The position numbers and the translations under genes were made by a program. Source: Brevibacillus brevis (GTDB lineage: Bacteria > Bacillota > Bacilli > Brevibacillales > Brevibacillaceae). From it: DNA of 64,000 bases. Positions 25,487 through 33,760 of this stretch are shown here, in pieces; positions within the stretch are counted from its first letter, which is position 1, and every line of letters begins with the position of its first letter. The stretch lies in the NCBI RefSeq assembly GCF_900637055.1, contig NZ_LR134338.1, positions 6,225,501 through 6,289,500 on the forward strand. The letters run 5' to 3'. The notes under the pieces were generated by a model, which saw nothing but the letters and a program-made list of their open reading frames with translations, did no database searches and was not told where the DNA came from.

Positions 25487-25900
25487 ATGCAATATTATGG
25501 TCATCGAATTAGCCGAACCGCAAGAATATTCAGTAAAACGTTGAATGGGACTATGGCTCCCATGGGATTATACAGTTCGCAATGGGGTATTATCCTTTGC
25601 TTGCATTATCGTGAATCGCTCACCCAGGTTCAATTGAGCAACTACCTGAATGTGGAAGCGCCGACGATTACCCGGACACTCACCCGATTGGAAGAGATGG
25701 GCTGGATTATTCGCTCAGAGGGGGATGACAAGCGTGAGCGATACGTGTCCTTGTCTCCGCAAGCAGTCGAACGGTTCCCGGAATGGCTGGAGGCTGCCAA
25801 AGAGCAAGAGGAACTGGCACTCCGCGGCCTTGACGAAGCAGAACTCGCTATCTTTAACCGCGTATTGAAGAAAATGAACGATAATTTACAGCCGTCGTAA
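25487..25900 (+). CDS. MarR-family transcriptional regulator
   Basis: The 137-residue winged-helix protein has the MarR core LTQVQLSNYLNVEAPTITRTLTRLEEMGWIIRSEGDDKRERYVSLSPQ, with recognition helix and DxRxR-type wing. It would act as a dimeric repressor responding to a small ligand. The ATG at 25487 is chosen because TGGAGGT precedes it; an upstream in-frame start at 25445 lacks a site. No adjacent efflux or oxidoreductase gene is in the same operon, so its target is unknown. Confidence 0.9.
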   Translation: MQYYGHRISRTARIFSKTLNGTMAPMGLYSSQWGIILCLHYRESLTQVQLSNYLNVEAPTITRTLTRLEEMGWIIRSEGDDKRERYVSLSPQAVERFPEWLEAAKEQEELALRGLDEAELAIFNRVLKKMNDNLQPS

Positions 25901-25905
25901 CAAGT

Positions 25906-25953
25906 AAAAAAATGACTTCGCCCAAAAGCAGTTTGGTGAAGTCATTTTTTGTT
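25906..25953. terminator. Bidirectional terminator after marR
   Basis: AAAAAATGACTTC pairs with GAAGTCATTTTTT around a 20-base loop, between convergent genes. Confidence 0.85.
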
Positions 25954-26227
25954 AGCCATTTTTCCTTGTGCTATGAATAATGGTGTTGAGCTCTTGTTCC
26001 AATTGAATCAGTTCAATCTGTATCTGTTGCTTTTGCAATTGTTTTTTCTGTTGCAGCACTTGTTTTTTCAAATCATTAGATTCTTTGCCATTTGATCCGT
26101 TGTCTGTAGAAGTATCCTCGTCTGGTTCCACCTGTCCAGTCGAGCCTATAGCAGCCAGGAAGGCACCCAGAACGGCGATCCACCCACCTACCGCTACCAG
26201 CTCATTCGCCAGATTTTTTTCGATCAT
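25952..26227 (-). CDS. Small membrane protein with C-terminal coiled coil, unknown function
   Basis: This 91-residue protein is not recognised. One membrane segment (about residues 10-28, VAVGGWIAVLGAFLAAIGS) is followed by an acidic, Asn/Ser-rich linker. The C-terminal helix is Gln/Lys-rich (KKQVLQQKKQLQKQQIQIE) with strong coiled-coil character. The ATG follows GGAGGGAAGAAGG. It overlaps the 3' end of the partner gene by 26 bases; the two proteins have the same plan (membrane helix, acidic linker, coiled coil) and may form a hetero-oligomer. Confidence 0.75.
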   Translation of the reverse strand: MIEKNLANELVAVGGWIAVLGAFLAAIGSTGQVEPDEDTSTDNGSNGKESNDLKKQVLQQKKQLQKQQIQIELIQLEQELNTIIHSTRKNG

Positions 26228-26537
26228 CCTTCTTCCCTCCGTTTTTGGATGGACTCTCCTGTAAATTCTTCTTTATATCTTGAACACTGTCGCGCAATTG
26301 GGCAATTTGCTGTTCAATTCGTTTAAACTGCATATCTTCATCGTCGTCATTGCCATTCTTGTTCTTCCCATTGACTTGCTTGTTTAATTGAATGAGGGGC
26401 TGTATCAACTTCTCATTGTCGCAGGCAGGCTTTTGACTTAATCTGGTTGTTTTATCAATCGCCAGTATGACAAAGCCAATCGAAATAATCCAAAGTGCTA
26501 TTACAGCGGTATCGTCATCATCATCACAAAAAAACAT
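26202..26537 (-). CDS. Small acidic membrane protein with coiled coil, unknown function
   Basis: This 111-residue protein is not recognised. It starts MFFCDDDDDTAV, then a membrane helix (IALWIISIGFVILAI), an Asn/Asp-rich hydrophilic stretch with NDDDED, and a coiled-coil helix FKRIEQQIAQLRDSVQDIKKNL with a Lys-rich tail. The ATG at 26537 is supported by GGGAGGTATCT directly upstream; the longer open frame to 26693 has no such site. It is the first gene of a two-gene operon. Confidence 0.75.
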   Translation of the reverse strand: MFFCDDDDDTAVIALWIISIGFVILAIDKTTRLSQKPACDNEKLIQPLIQLNKQVNGKNKNGNDDDEDMQFKRIEQQIAQLRDSVQDIKKNLQESPSKNGGKKDDRKKSGE

Positions 26538-26720
26538 AGATACCTCCCTGCCAACAAAAGGTCGTGGTTTGAGTATTGGCCCTTTTATACAATACGCTTC
26601 TGCCCAATCCCTCGTGACATCGGGACCAATACTTTCCTGATGCTGTTCTGTCATGAAAAATGGCTCCCCACCAAGCACCAGCGTGCCCAGCAAGAAGCCT
26701 ATTTGTTATGATCGTATTCG

Positions 26721-28154
26721 TTATTGCATGCGTTTCGCAATATTGCGAGCCATCCAGACCCCAGCAGCTCCGGCCTGTGCCAGACCACGTGTAATTCCGG
26801 CACCATCTCCGCCACAGAACAATCCCTTGATCTCTGTTTCGAATTCCTCCGTCAGTTTCGGACGTGCCGAGTAGAATTTCGCTTCCACTCCGTAGAACAA
26901 TGTGTGCTCGGAAGCGATTCCCGGCGTTACCTTGTCCAATGCTTCCACCATCTCGATCAAACTTTTCATCGTGTTGTAAGGCAACACGAGTCCCAAGTCA
27001 CCCGGTACCGCTTCCTTCAGAGTAGGCTCCAGGAAGCCTTCCTTAATACGCGACTCTGTGGAACGTCGGCCGCGCAAGATATCGCCGTACTTTTGTACGA
27101 TAACCCCACCGTTTGACAGATCGTTCGCCCGCTTGCAAATTTCTCTCGCGTACTCATTCGGCTTGTCAAACGGCTCTGTAAACGTATGCGATACCAAGAG
27201 CGCAAAGTTTGTATTCATCGAGCCCAACGCTGGGTCTTTGTAAGAGTGCCCGTTTGCCGCCATAACACCACTGTGGTTTTCCACGACCACGTGACCGGAT
27301 GGATTGCTGCAGAACGTCCGTACACGCGTTCCGACCGATGTATTGAAAATGAATTTTCCTTCGTACAGATGCTCATTGATTTCGCGCATGACGACATCGG
27401 ACGTCTCCACACGTACGCCTACGTCAACTTGATTGTTGTACATTTTCAGGCGGCGCTTTTTCAGGATATCCGTCAACCATGCGGAGCCATCGCGGCCTGG
27501 TCCGATTACCACGTAATCAGCCTCATACTCTTGGCCGTTTTTCAAGACGACACCTTTTACCTGATGTCCGTCTGCTTCTTTCACCGTAATAATGTCCTCG
27601 ACCTCTGTCTTGAACATCATGTCGACATGCTTTTTCAAATGCTCGAAGATCGACTGGAGAATCTCCAGGTTTTGCTCCGTTCCCAAGTGACGCACCTGCG
27701 CTCGCAACAGCTTGAGTCCAGCTGCATAGCCGCGCTGCTCGATGCTCTTAATCGTCTCAGTGGTCGGGTCCGTAATCGATTGGGTAGCCCCATGCTCCAA
27801 ATTGATTTCATCTACGTATTTGATCAGCCCAAGTACAGTGGAAGGGCTGAGATAGTCTGTCATCCAACCGCCAAATTCGGTGGTGATGTTAAATTTACCA
27901 TCGCTATAGGCGCCTGCTCCACCAAAACCACTGGTAATCGAACAGGCCGGCAAACAGCCTGCGAATTCTTTTTTTCCTGCTGGCGGCGGGCAGAGCTTGA
28001 TCTTTTCCTCCAAGATCGGACAGCGTCTGCTATAGATGTCATGCCCTTTATCAATCAACAGCACCTTGGCATTCGGTGCTTTTCGCATTACCTCGTAGCA
28101 TGTAAAAATCCCTGCTGGTCCTGCTCCTACAACGATTACATCATACTTCTTCAT
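26721..28154 (-). CDS. FAD-dependent dehydrogenase (COG2509-like) under a guanine riboswitch
   Basis: This is a 477-residue flavoprotein. The N-terminal Rossmann motif VIVVGAGPAGIFTCYEV binds FAD. Cys-rich LCPPPAGKKEFAGCLPACSITSGFGGAGAYSDGKFN, a central VIGPGRDGSAWL and the C-terminal GLFCGGDGAGITRGLAQAGAAGVWMARNI complete a profile I associate with the uncharacterised COG2509 dehydrogenases. The substrate is unknown. The ATG at 28154 follows GGGAGGGAACGAA. The guanine-type riboswitch immediately upstream makes a purine-related role likely. Confidence 0.85.
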   Translation of the reverse strand: MKKYDVIVVGAGPAGIFTCYEVMRKAPNAKVLLIDKGHDIYSRRCPILEEKIKLCPPPAGKKEFAGCLPACSITSGFGGAGAYSDGKFNITTEFGGWMTDYLSPSTVLGLIKYVDEINLEHGATQSITDPTTETIKSIEQRGYAAGLKLLRAQVRHLGTEQNLEILQSIFEHLKKHVDMMFKTEVEDIITVKEADGHQVKGVVLKNGQEYEADYVVIGPGRDGSAWLTDILKKRRLKMYNNQVDVGVRVETSDVVMREINEHLYEGKFIFNTSVGTRVRTFCSNPSGHVVVENHSGVMAANGHSYKDPALGSMNTNFALLVSHTFTEPFDKPNEYAREICKRANDLSNGGVIVQKYGDILRGRRSTESRIKEGFLEPTLKEAVPGDLGLVLPYNTMKSLIEMVEALDKVTPGIASEHTLFYGVEAKFYSARPKLTEEFETEIKGLFCGGDGAGITRGLAQAGAAGVWMARNIAKRMQ

Positions 28155-28177
28155 TTCGTTCCCTCCCCAAAAAATGC

Positions 28178-28236
28178 AAAAAATTCCCGGCCGACGAATA
28201 GGGTATACCAAAACTGCCCTATTCGTAGCCGGGAAT
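28178..28236 (-). terminator. Purine riboswitch expression-platform terminator
   Basis: On the minus strand ACGAATAGGG pairs with CCCTATTCGT, extended by CCCGGC/GCCGGG, and ends in TTTTTT. The 5' arm includes the 3' strand of aptamer P1, so ligand binding and termination are mechanically linked. Confidence 0.88.
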
Positions 28237-28291
28237 TTACGGTTCCCTGTAGAGACCCTCAAACCATATTTCTGAGGATATACGAATACAA
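28220..28291 (-). ncRNA. Purine riboswitch, guanine type
   Basis: On the minus strand the aptamer runs TTCGTATATCCTCAG, ATATGG, TTTGAGGGTCTCTAC, AGGGAACCGTAAATTCCC, GGCTACGAA. This is the canonical order of P1, P2 with its loop, J2/3, P3 and J3/1. The base just before TACG at the closing helix is C, as in guanine-sensing members (U in adenine-sensing ones). It precedes the FAD dehydrogenase gene. Confidence 0.93.
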
Positions 28292-28442
28292 ATCACTATT
28301 TCATTCGTCAAGCCTGTGTTGTTCTTCACAACAATATGTATAGTAGCTTATAAGGTGAATCAAGTCAACCGGAAACAACCTATTTATTCGTTTTTTAAAG
28401 TTAATTTTAATGTTAACACGCCTTTACAATCGACAAATCACC

Positions 28443-28472
28443 CAAAACACGAACATTAAAAAAACGAACATT
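28443..28472 (+). promoter_or_regulatory. Two PurBox-like sites in direct orientation
   Basis: AAAACACGAACATTA (28444-28458) and ACGAACATT about 17 bases later carry the CGAACAWT core of Bacillota PurR boxes. They lie in the divergent region between the guanine riboswitch gene and the PLP enzyme gene. The 15-mer AAAACACGAACATTA recurs exactly (inverted) at 38219-38233. Confidence 0.55.
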
Positions 28473-28595
28473 CGTTATTTCTGTACATGACGCCCATCTG
28501 CTCAGGAAGGAATCGATCACAAATGAGCAGAATAGAGAGAATTTTACGAAATATTTCACGATCATTATTTCACTCAAAAAGGATGGGGCCTGTTC

Positions 28596-29783
28596 ATGCG
28601 GGATTATCGCTATTATCAGTCTGCCTTTGCCGGTGTTCCCAAGCCGTTCGCTTTCGTCGACCTAGATCTGCTGGAGGAAAATGCGGAGCAAATCAGTTTG
28701 CAAAGCAATGGAAAACCCGTTCGAATCGCGAGCAAGTCGATCCGAAGCGTTGCCATTCTCAAACATGTATTGCAGTTGGACGATTGCTTTCGTGGTCTCA
28801 TGTGCTATTCCGCTCCTGAGGTGCTTCACCTGTGCGAGGCAGGCTTCGATGACCTGCTGCTAGGCTATCCGCTCTGGGAAAAAAGCTGGCTTTTGTCCAT
28901 CGCCTCTGAGATTAAGAACGGACGCTCCATTACTTTGATGATCGACTCTCTCCCTCATGTCGAACAGCTCGAACAAATCGCCCGGGAAACAGGAACCAGA
29001 CTGCCGGTCTGTCTCGATATCGACATGTCATCTGATGTGCTGGGGCTGCATTTCGGCGTCTGGCGCTCCCCTCTTCGCTCTCTCGAGGCGTCCCTCTCCC
29101 TTGCCAAGCGCGTTGCTTCCTCCGATCATCTCTACCTAGATGGTGTCATGGGGTACGAAGCTCAAATTGCCGGCGTAGGTGATCGATACCCTCGTCAATT
29201 CCTGAAAAACAGCATCATTCGTCTCCTCAAGCAATATTCCGTGAAAGAAGTGGCTGCTCGACGTGCCACACTGGTGCATGCCATTCGCGAGCTAGGCATT
29301 TCTCTCCGCTTCGTAAACGGTGGAGGAACGGGGAGCTTGCACTTGACCGGGAAAGAAGACGCTGTTACAGAGGTTACAGCAGGCTCCGGATTTTTTTCGC
29401 CTGGGCTTTTTGACTACTTTCAAGATTTTCAGTTTCATCCTGCTGCCGGATTTGCTCTGGAGATTATTCGCAAGCCCACAGAGCATATCTACACATGTGC
29501 TGGCGGCGGCTACATCGCCTCTGGTTCTGCTGGGCGTGACAGACTCCCCAAGCCTTACTTGCCAGCGGGAGCAAAGCTGTTCCCCAACGAAGGAGCAGGT
29601 GAGGTACAGACACCGATCCACTATCAAGGCATGGAAACGCTGGAGTTGGGAGACCCGATCTTTTTTCGCCATGCCAAAGCAGGAGAGCTCTGCGAACGTT
29701 TTACCCGGCTGTATTGCATCTCTGGCGGGAAAATCATCGAGGAAGTGACCACCTATCGGGGGGATGGATTATGCTCACTGTAA
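28596..29783 (+). CDS. Alanine racemase-fold PLP enzyme (amino acid deaminase/aldolase type)
   Basis: This 395-residue enzyme has an N-terminal alanine-racemase-like TIM barrel. FAFVDLDLLEENAEQI is followed by RIASKSIRS, whose Lys47 is the likely PLP Schiff-base residue. LDIDMSS, GVMGYEAQIAG, RFVNGGGTGSL and the C-terminal beta domain GAGEVQTPIHY resemble D-threonine aldolase/D-serine dehydratase relatives. It probably acts on a D- or hydroxy-amino acid. AAAGGATGGGG precedes the ATG. It overlaps the next gene by 13 bases. Confidence 0.82.
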   Translation: MRDYRYYQSAFAGVPKPFAFVDLDLLEENAEQISLQSNGKPVRIASKSIRSVAILKHVLQLDDCFRGLMCYSAPEVLHLCEAGFDDLLLGYPLWEKSWLLSIASEIKNGRSITLMIDSLPHVEQLEQIARETGTRLPVCLDIDMSSDVLGLHFGVWRSPLRSLEASLSLAKRVASSDHLYLDGVMGYEAQIAGVGDRYPRQFLKNSIIRLLKQYSVKEVAARRATLVHAIRELGISLRFVNGGGTGSLHLTGKEDAVTEVTAGSGFFSPGLFDYFQDFQFHPAAGFALEIIRKPTEHIYTCAGGGYIASGSAGRDRLPKPYLPAGAKLFPNEGAGEVQTPIHYQGMETLELGDPIFFRHAKAGELCERFTRLYCISGGKIIEEVTTYRGDGLCSL

Positions 29784-31087
29784 AGAAGCACGCGAATCAC
29801 TGGACCAATTGGACAGGAAATGTACAAAGCCAGCCGAAGCAAGTCGCGATGCCAGAGTCCGTGGATGAGGTCGTGCAGCTTGTCCGTGCTTGCAAGAAGG
29901 CAGGTACACGGATTCGAGTCGTCGGCTCCGGTCATTCCTTCACGCGGCTCGTCCAGACAGAAGATTGTTTGCTATCCTTGGATCATCTCCAAGGAATCGT
30001 CAGTGTAAACCCTGCCGATGATACCGTTGAAGTCTGGGCAGGCACCAAGCTCAAGACACTCGGACACCTCCTGCATCAAGCGGGCTACTCTCAAGAAAAC
30101 CTTGGAGACATTAACGCCCAGTCCATTGCAGGGGCCGTCAGCACCGGAACACATGGCACAGGCATTCATTTTGGCAGCATCTCCACGCAAATCGTCGGGC
30201 TGACAGTCGTGACCGCATCCGGGGAGGTCTTGGAAGTATCCGAGCAAGCTCGTCCGGAGCTGTTCAAAGCCATGCAAGTCTCTCTTGGTCTCTTGGGCAT
30301 CATTGTACGCGTCAAGCTGCGAGTCCTCCCAGCCTATCGCCTGCGCTACCAAAGCCGTCGCATGCAGCTAGAGGAGTGCCTGTCCTCTCTGGACACTTTT
30401 AAAACCGAGCATCGGCATTTCGAATTTTTTATCTTCCCGTATTCGGACACCGTTCAGGTGAAATTCATGAACGAGACCAGCGATCCCCCCAGCGGCAATC
30501 AACGCTGGAGCTATTTGAAAAAAATGGTCGTGGAAAATGGGCTTTTTTGGCTCTTGTCCGAGAGCTGCCGATTGCGCCCTTCACTCACCAAAAGCGTCAG
30601 CAGGCTGTCCGCCCAAAGCGTCCCCTCTGTCCATGAGAGCGGCTATAGCCATCAGCTTTTCGCCACTCCTCGCCTTGTTCGCTTTTACGAAATGGAATAC
30701 TGCTTACCTGCTGAGCATATGGGCGAAGCCATACGGGAGCTGCGTCAGGCGATTGAGCAGGAACGCTTTGCCGTTCATTTTCCGCTGGAATGCCGGTACG
30801 TCAAAAAGGACGACATCTGGCTCAGTCCCGCTTACGAAAGGGATAGTGCCTTCATTGCCGTCCACATGTACAAGGGCATGCCTTACGAAGCGTACTTTGC
30901 CCGGATGGAGGAGATTTTCGCCCGATATGGCGGACGTCCACACTGGGGGAAAATGCACAGCATGACCGCCGAGCAGCTTCATCAGGTCTATCCGCGCTTA
31001 CCCGATTTCCTCGCCATTCGCTCTGAACTCGACCCTGACGGCTTGTTCGTGAACCCGTATTTGGCTGATCTGTTCGGCATCTCCTGA
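29771..31087 (+). CDS. FAD-linked aldonolactone oxidase (L-gulono/D-arabinono-1,4-lactone oxidase type)
   Basis: The 438-residue flavoprotein has a PCMH-type FAD domain (RIRVVGSGHSFTRLVQ, with His56 at the position of the covalent-FAD His in plant and animal aldonolactone oxidases). STGTHGTGIHFGSISTQIVGL follows, and the ALO domain ends with GRPHWGKMHS. It oxidises a sugar lactone or polyol with O2. The ATG at 29771 follows GGGGGATGG. Coupling to the PLP enzyme upstream suggests a joint pathway, but the substrate is not known. Confidence 0.87.
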   Translation: MLTVKKHANHWTNWTGNVQSQPKQVAMPESVDEVVQLVRACKKAGTRIRVVGSGHSFTRLVQTEDCLLSLDHLQGIVSVNPADDTVEVWAGTKLKTLGHLLHQAGYSQENLGDINAQSIAGAVSTGTHGTGIHFGSISTQIVGLTVVTASGEVLEVSEQARPELFKAMQVSLGLLGIIVRVKLRVLPAYRLRYQSRRMQLEECLSSLDTFKTEHRHFEFFIFPYSDTVQVKFMNETSDPPSGNQRWSYLKKMVVENGLFWLLSESCRLRPSLTKSVSRLSAQSVPSVHESGYSHQLFATPRLVRFYEMEYCLPAEHMGEAIRELRQAIEQERFAVHFPLECRYVKKDDIWLSPAYERDSAFIAVHMYKGMPYEAYFARMEEIFARYGGRPHWGKMHSMTAEQLHQVYPRLPDFLAIRSELDPDGLFVNPYLADLFGIS

Positions 31088-31103
31088 AGACAATCCTTAC
31101 GCC

Positions 31104-31148
31104 ACAAAAATGCCCCGACCATATCATCATGGCAGGGGCATTTTTCTA
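31104..31148. terminator. Bidirectional terminator
   Basis: AAAAATGCCCC pairs with GGGGCATTTTT, between the convergent lactone oxidase and permease genes. Confidence 0.88.
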
Positions 31149-31162
31149 TTGAGCAGGAAGGC

Positions 31163-32572
31163 TTAGCCTTGCGTTGGGAGATTCGGTTTATGCACCTTTT
31201 TGCGTCCGTAGCGCACATAATAAAAGGTATAGAACAGCACCAACGCACCAATTCCGTAGAAGAGTCCAATTCGCTGTGTCGGGTCAAACGCCGGGAAGAT
31301 AAGAATGAATGTGCAAAGAGCCAGACACAGGAGCGGCATCACCGGGTAAAACGGTGCTACGAACTGTAAATTCTCTATTTTTCCACCCTCACGCAAGTAT
31401 TGACGGCGAAAATTGAATTGAGAGAGAGCAATCCCCATCCACGTGAAGGTGACCGCAATACCAGATACAGACATGAGCAGCACGTATACCGTATCCGCCG
31501 CAACCACACTGGTTAACAGAGACAGAAGCGAGAACGCCAGCGTCGCCAAGAGTGCGTTCAAGGGTACTTTACGCTTGGTCAATTTTCCAAAAACAGGATG
31601 CGCCATATTGCTATGGGAAAGGGACCACAACAAGCGAGTGGCTGCGTACAAGCATGAATTGCCAACAGACAACAAAGCCGTCAAGATAACGAAGTTCATG
31701 ATATCCGCTGCAAATGGAATCCCCACTGCATCAAATACCGTCACAAACGGACTTTCCAAGAGTCCCAGCTCACTCGACGGAAAGAGGGCGGACAAGATCG
31801 TGACCGACGCCACATAGAACACGAGAATACGAAACACAACGTTGCGAATCGCCCGCGGAATGGTCTTCTGCGGGTTTTCTGCTTCCCCAGCTGCAATTCC
31901 GATCAGTTCAGAGCCTTGATAAGAGAATACCACGTTCATCATCGTTACAAAAACGATCGCAATGCCAAACGGGAATAGTCCCCCATCTGCCGAGAAGTTG
32001 GAGAGAAACGGAGCGGTCCTTCCTTCCATACTGACAATACCGAATATAGCACCTAGTCCGACAATAATAAACATAAGTACAGCCAATACTTTAATTCCGG
32101 CAAACCAGTACTCGGTTTCCGCAAACCCTTTTGTCGTCAGCGCATTGAAGGCAAAGAGCAAAACGATAAAGAGCGCGCACCAGATCCAGATCGGCGTATC
32201 CGGGAACCACCGTTGCATGACCATGCCCGCGGCAGTGAACTCTACCCCGGCCGTTGTAGCTGACCCTAGCCAATACATCCATCCCAGTGTAAACCCGCTC
32301 GCTGGACCAATGTACTTGCTGGCGTAGGCTTGGAAAGAGCCTGTTACTGGCATTTTTACAGAAAGCTCACCCAGGCATGTCATGACCAGGTACAGCAAAA
32401 TCCCGCCGACGATATAGGCGACTAGCGCTCCGCCAGGTCCAGCCTGATTAATCGTGAAGCCAGCGTTGAGGAAGAGCCCTGTCCCGATCACGCCACCTAA
32501 CGACAGCATAAACAAGTGGCGACTTTTCATGGAGCGTTGTAGCTGTGTATCTCTTTCATTCCCACTGTTCAT
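31163..32572 (-). CDS. Amino acid permease, AAT family (RocE/GabP-like)
   Basis: The 469-residue transporter has twelve predicted membrane segments. MKSRHLFMLSLGGVIGTGLFLNAGFTINQAGPGGALVAYIVGG is the AAT signature, and YQGSELIGIAAGEAENPQKTIPRAI lies mid-protein. It imports an amino acid by proton symport. The ATG at 32572 follows AGAGGAATCAT; an upstream GTG is less likely. It is transcribed with the DDAH-like gene 73 bases upstream, so arginine or a methylarginine is the probable substrate. Confidence 0.88.
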   Translation of the reverse strand: MNSGNERDTQLQRSMKSRHLFMLSLGGVIGTGLFLNAGFTINQAGPGGALVAYIVGGILLYLVMTCLGELSVKMPVTGSFQAYASKYIGPASGFTLGWMYWLGSATTAGVEFTAAGMVMQRWFPDTPIWIWCALFIVLLFAFNALTTKGFAETEYWFAGIKVLAVLMFIIVGLGAIFGIVSMEGRTAPFLSNFSADGGLFPFGIAIVFVTMMNVVFSYQGSELIGIAAGEAENPQKTIPRAIRNVVFRILVFYVASVTILSALFPSSELGLLESPFVTVFDAVGIPFAADIMNFVILTALLSVGNSCLYAATRLLWSLSHSNMAHPVFGKLTKRKVPLNALLATLAFSLLSLLTSVVAADTVYVLLMSVSGIAVTFTWMGIALSQFNFRRQYLREGGKIENLQFVAPFYPVMPLLCLALCTFILIFPAFDPTQRIGLFYGIGALVLFYTFYYVRYGRKKVHKPNLPTQG

Positions 32573-32644
32573 ATGATTCCTCTCTTTCACTAGCTTATTA
32601 AGAGGTCTATCAAGGGTCTATAAAAGAAGAGAGAACTGCCTGCG

Positions 32645-33409
32645 CTAGAAACGCAGGGACAGGCAGCTCAATCCTCCGTCTTGTTTCTGGAATTCAGACA
32701 TATCCAGCTCAATCACATTGTAGCCAGCGTCAGTGATTTGCTTTTTCGTGCTCTCAAAGCCTTTTGGAATAATGACGTAGTCGTTGATATGGATGCAGTT
32801 CGCAGAGTACTCGACTTCTTTTTCCACGACCAGATGCTTGTATTGGCTAAATACTTCAGAATCAATGAACTCCCCAGCCAGAACCAGCAAGTAATTGCCA
32901 AGGTAGGCGATTCCTGTTTTCAGGTGGAAAAACTCTTTCAACGGAACAATGGTGACTTCATATCCGTACTTGGAGAGAATCTCGCGGAACTGGATGGCTC
33001 CTTCTTCATTGGTGCGTGTCGACAGACCGACATAGAAATGGTTGTCTACCTGCATGACGTCTCCACCATCGAGGAAGCCAGGGGCCTGAATATATTCAAT
33101 CGTGTCATAAAAACGAGGAAGCACCAATTTCATATCCTCAATTTCACCATTGCGGCTTTCTGCACCGGGATTGGTGATAACGGCGCACTTTTCCGTGAGG
33201 ACCGCTGTATCTTCGACAAACGTAGAATCCGGGAAACGCTCGTCCGCTTCCAGAACGGTTACATCCAAACCTGTCTGTTTCAGCGCTTCTACATAAGCGG
33301 CATGCTGTTTAAGAGCAAGTTCAAAATCAGGTGTACCCAAATCAGAAGTCGTCAAACCATTTACATAACTCTTTCCCGGTTTTCTTACAATCGCACGTGA
33401 AAATTTCAT
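32645..33409 (-). CDS. Dimethylarginine dimethylaminohydrolase-like guanidino hydrolase
   Basis: The 254-residue protein has the arginine-deiminase-superfamily fold. ERFPDSTFVEDTAVLTEKCAVITNPGAESRNGE is the substrate pocket, GFLDGGDVMQV and FFHLKTGIAYLG include the catalytic His, and GGLSCLSLRF carries the nucleophilic Cys at about residue 249. The length and Cys position match DDAH rather than the 410-residue arginine deiminase. It would convert methylarginine or arginine to citrulline plus an amine. Its start follows AAGGGAG. It is divergent from an IclR regulator and near rocB. Confidence 0.85.
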   Translation of the reverse strand: MKFSRAIVRKPGKSYVNGLTTSDLGTPDFELALKQHAAYVEALKQTGLDVTVLEADERFPDSTFVEDTAVLTEKCAVITNPGAESRNGEIEDMKLVLPRFYDTIEYIQAPGFLDGGDVMQVDNHFYVGLSTRTNEEGAIQFREILSKYGYEVTIVPLKEFFHLKTGIAYLGNYLLVLAGEFIDSEVFSQYKHLVVEKEVEYSANCIHINDYVIIPKGFESTKKQITDAGYNVIELDMSEFQKQDGGLSCLSLRF

Positions 33410-33540
33410 GATGATAGATCTCCCTTCTGTTTTCGAATCTTGCTTTTGGTAACAGTAGACGGCGGAGAAACGAGCATGTAAACGCTTTCGCATCTACTGC
33501 TTTTGCTTGTTCATCGCCACCATGTTGCATTCATTCTTCT

Positions 33541-33577
33541 CTGAGTAATTACTCAGAAATATTCCGCATTGTGGAAT
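33541..33577. promoter_or_regulatory. Palindromic operator pair between DDAH and iclR
   Basis: CTGAGTAATTACTCAG (33541-33556) is a perfect 16-bp palindrome, followed four bases later by ATTCCGCATTGTGGAAT (33561-33577), an IclR-like inverted repeat. They lie about 30-65 bases downstream of the predicted DDAH -10. Confidence 0.6.
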
Positions 33578-33605
33578 CGCTTCTGCAATACAAAATTACA
33601 CTCCT

Positions 33606-33635
33606 AATGTAAAATAGTTTCAAATTTTTTGTCAA
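33606..33635 (-). promoter_or_regulatory. Predicted promoter of the DDAH-permease operon
   Basis: On the minus strand TTGACA (33635-33630) and TACATT (33611-33606) are separated by 18 bases. Confidence 0.65.
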
Positions 33636-33760
33636 TGAATTTTTATCTAGTCTAAATGATATTGATTCGGCTGAAAAATTCTGATAGATTGAGGTCATAT
33701 TAAGCTGGCGTGACATTCAACGAACAGTCACAATGCAACAAAGCCAGGAGGTAACCTACG

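Noticed and set aside
27186..28343. 385-codon plus-strand frame antisense to the FAD dehydrogenase
   Set aside because: It covers the reverse strand of a conserved gene and the guanine riboswitch; its length is explained by codon bias of the real gene.
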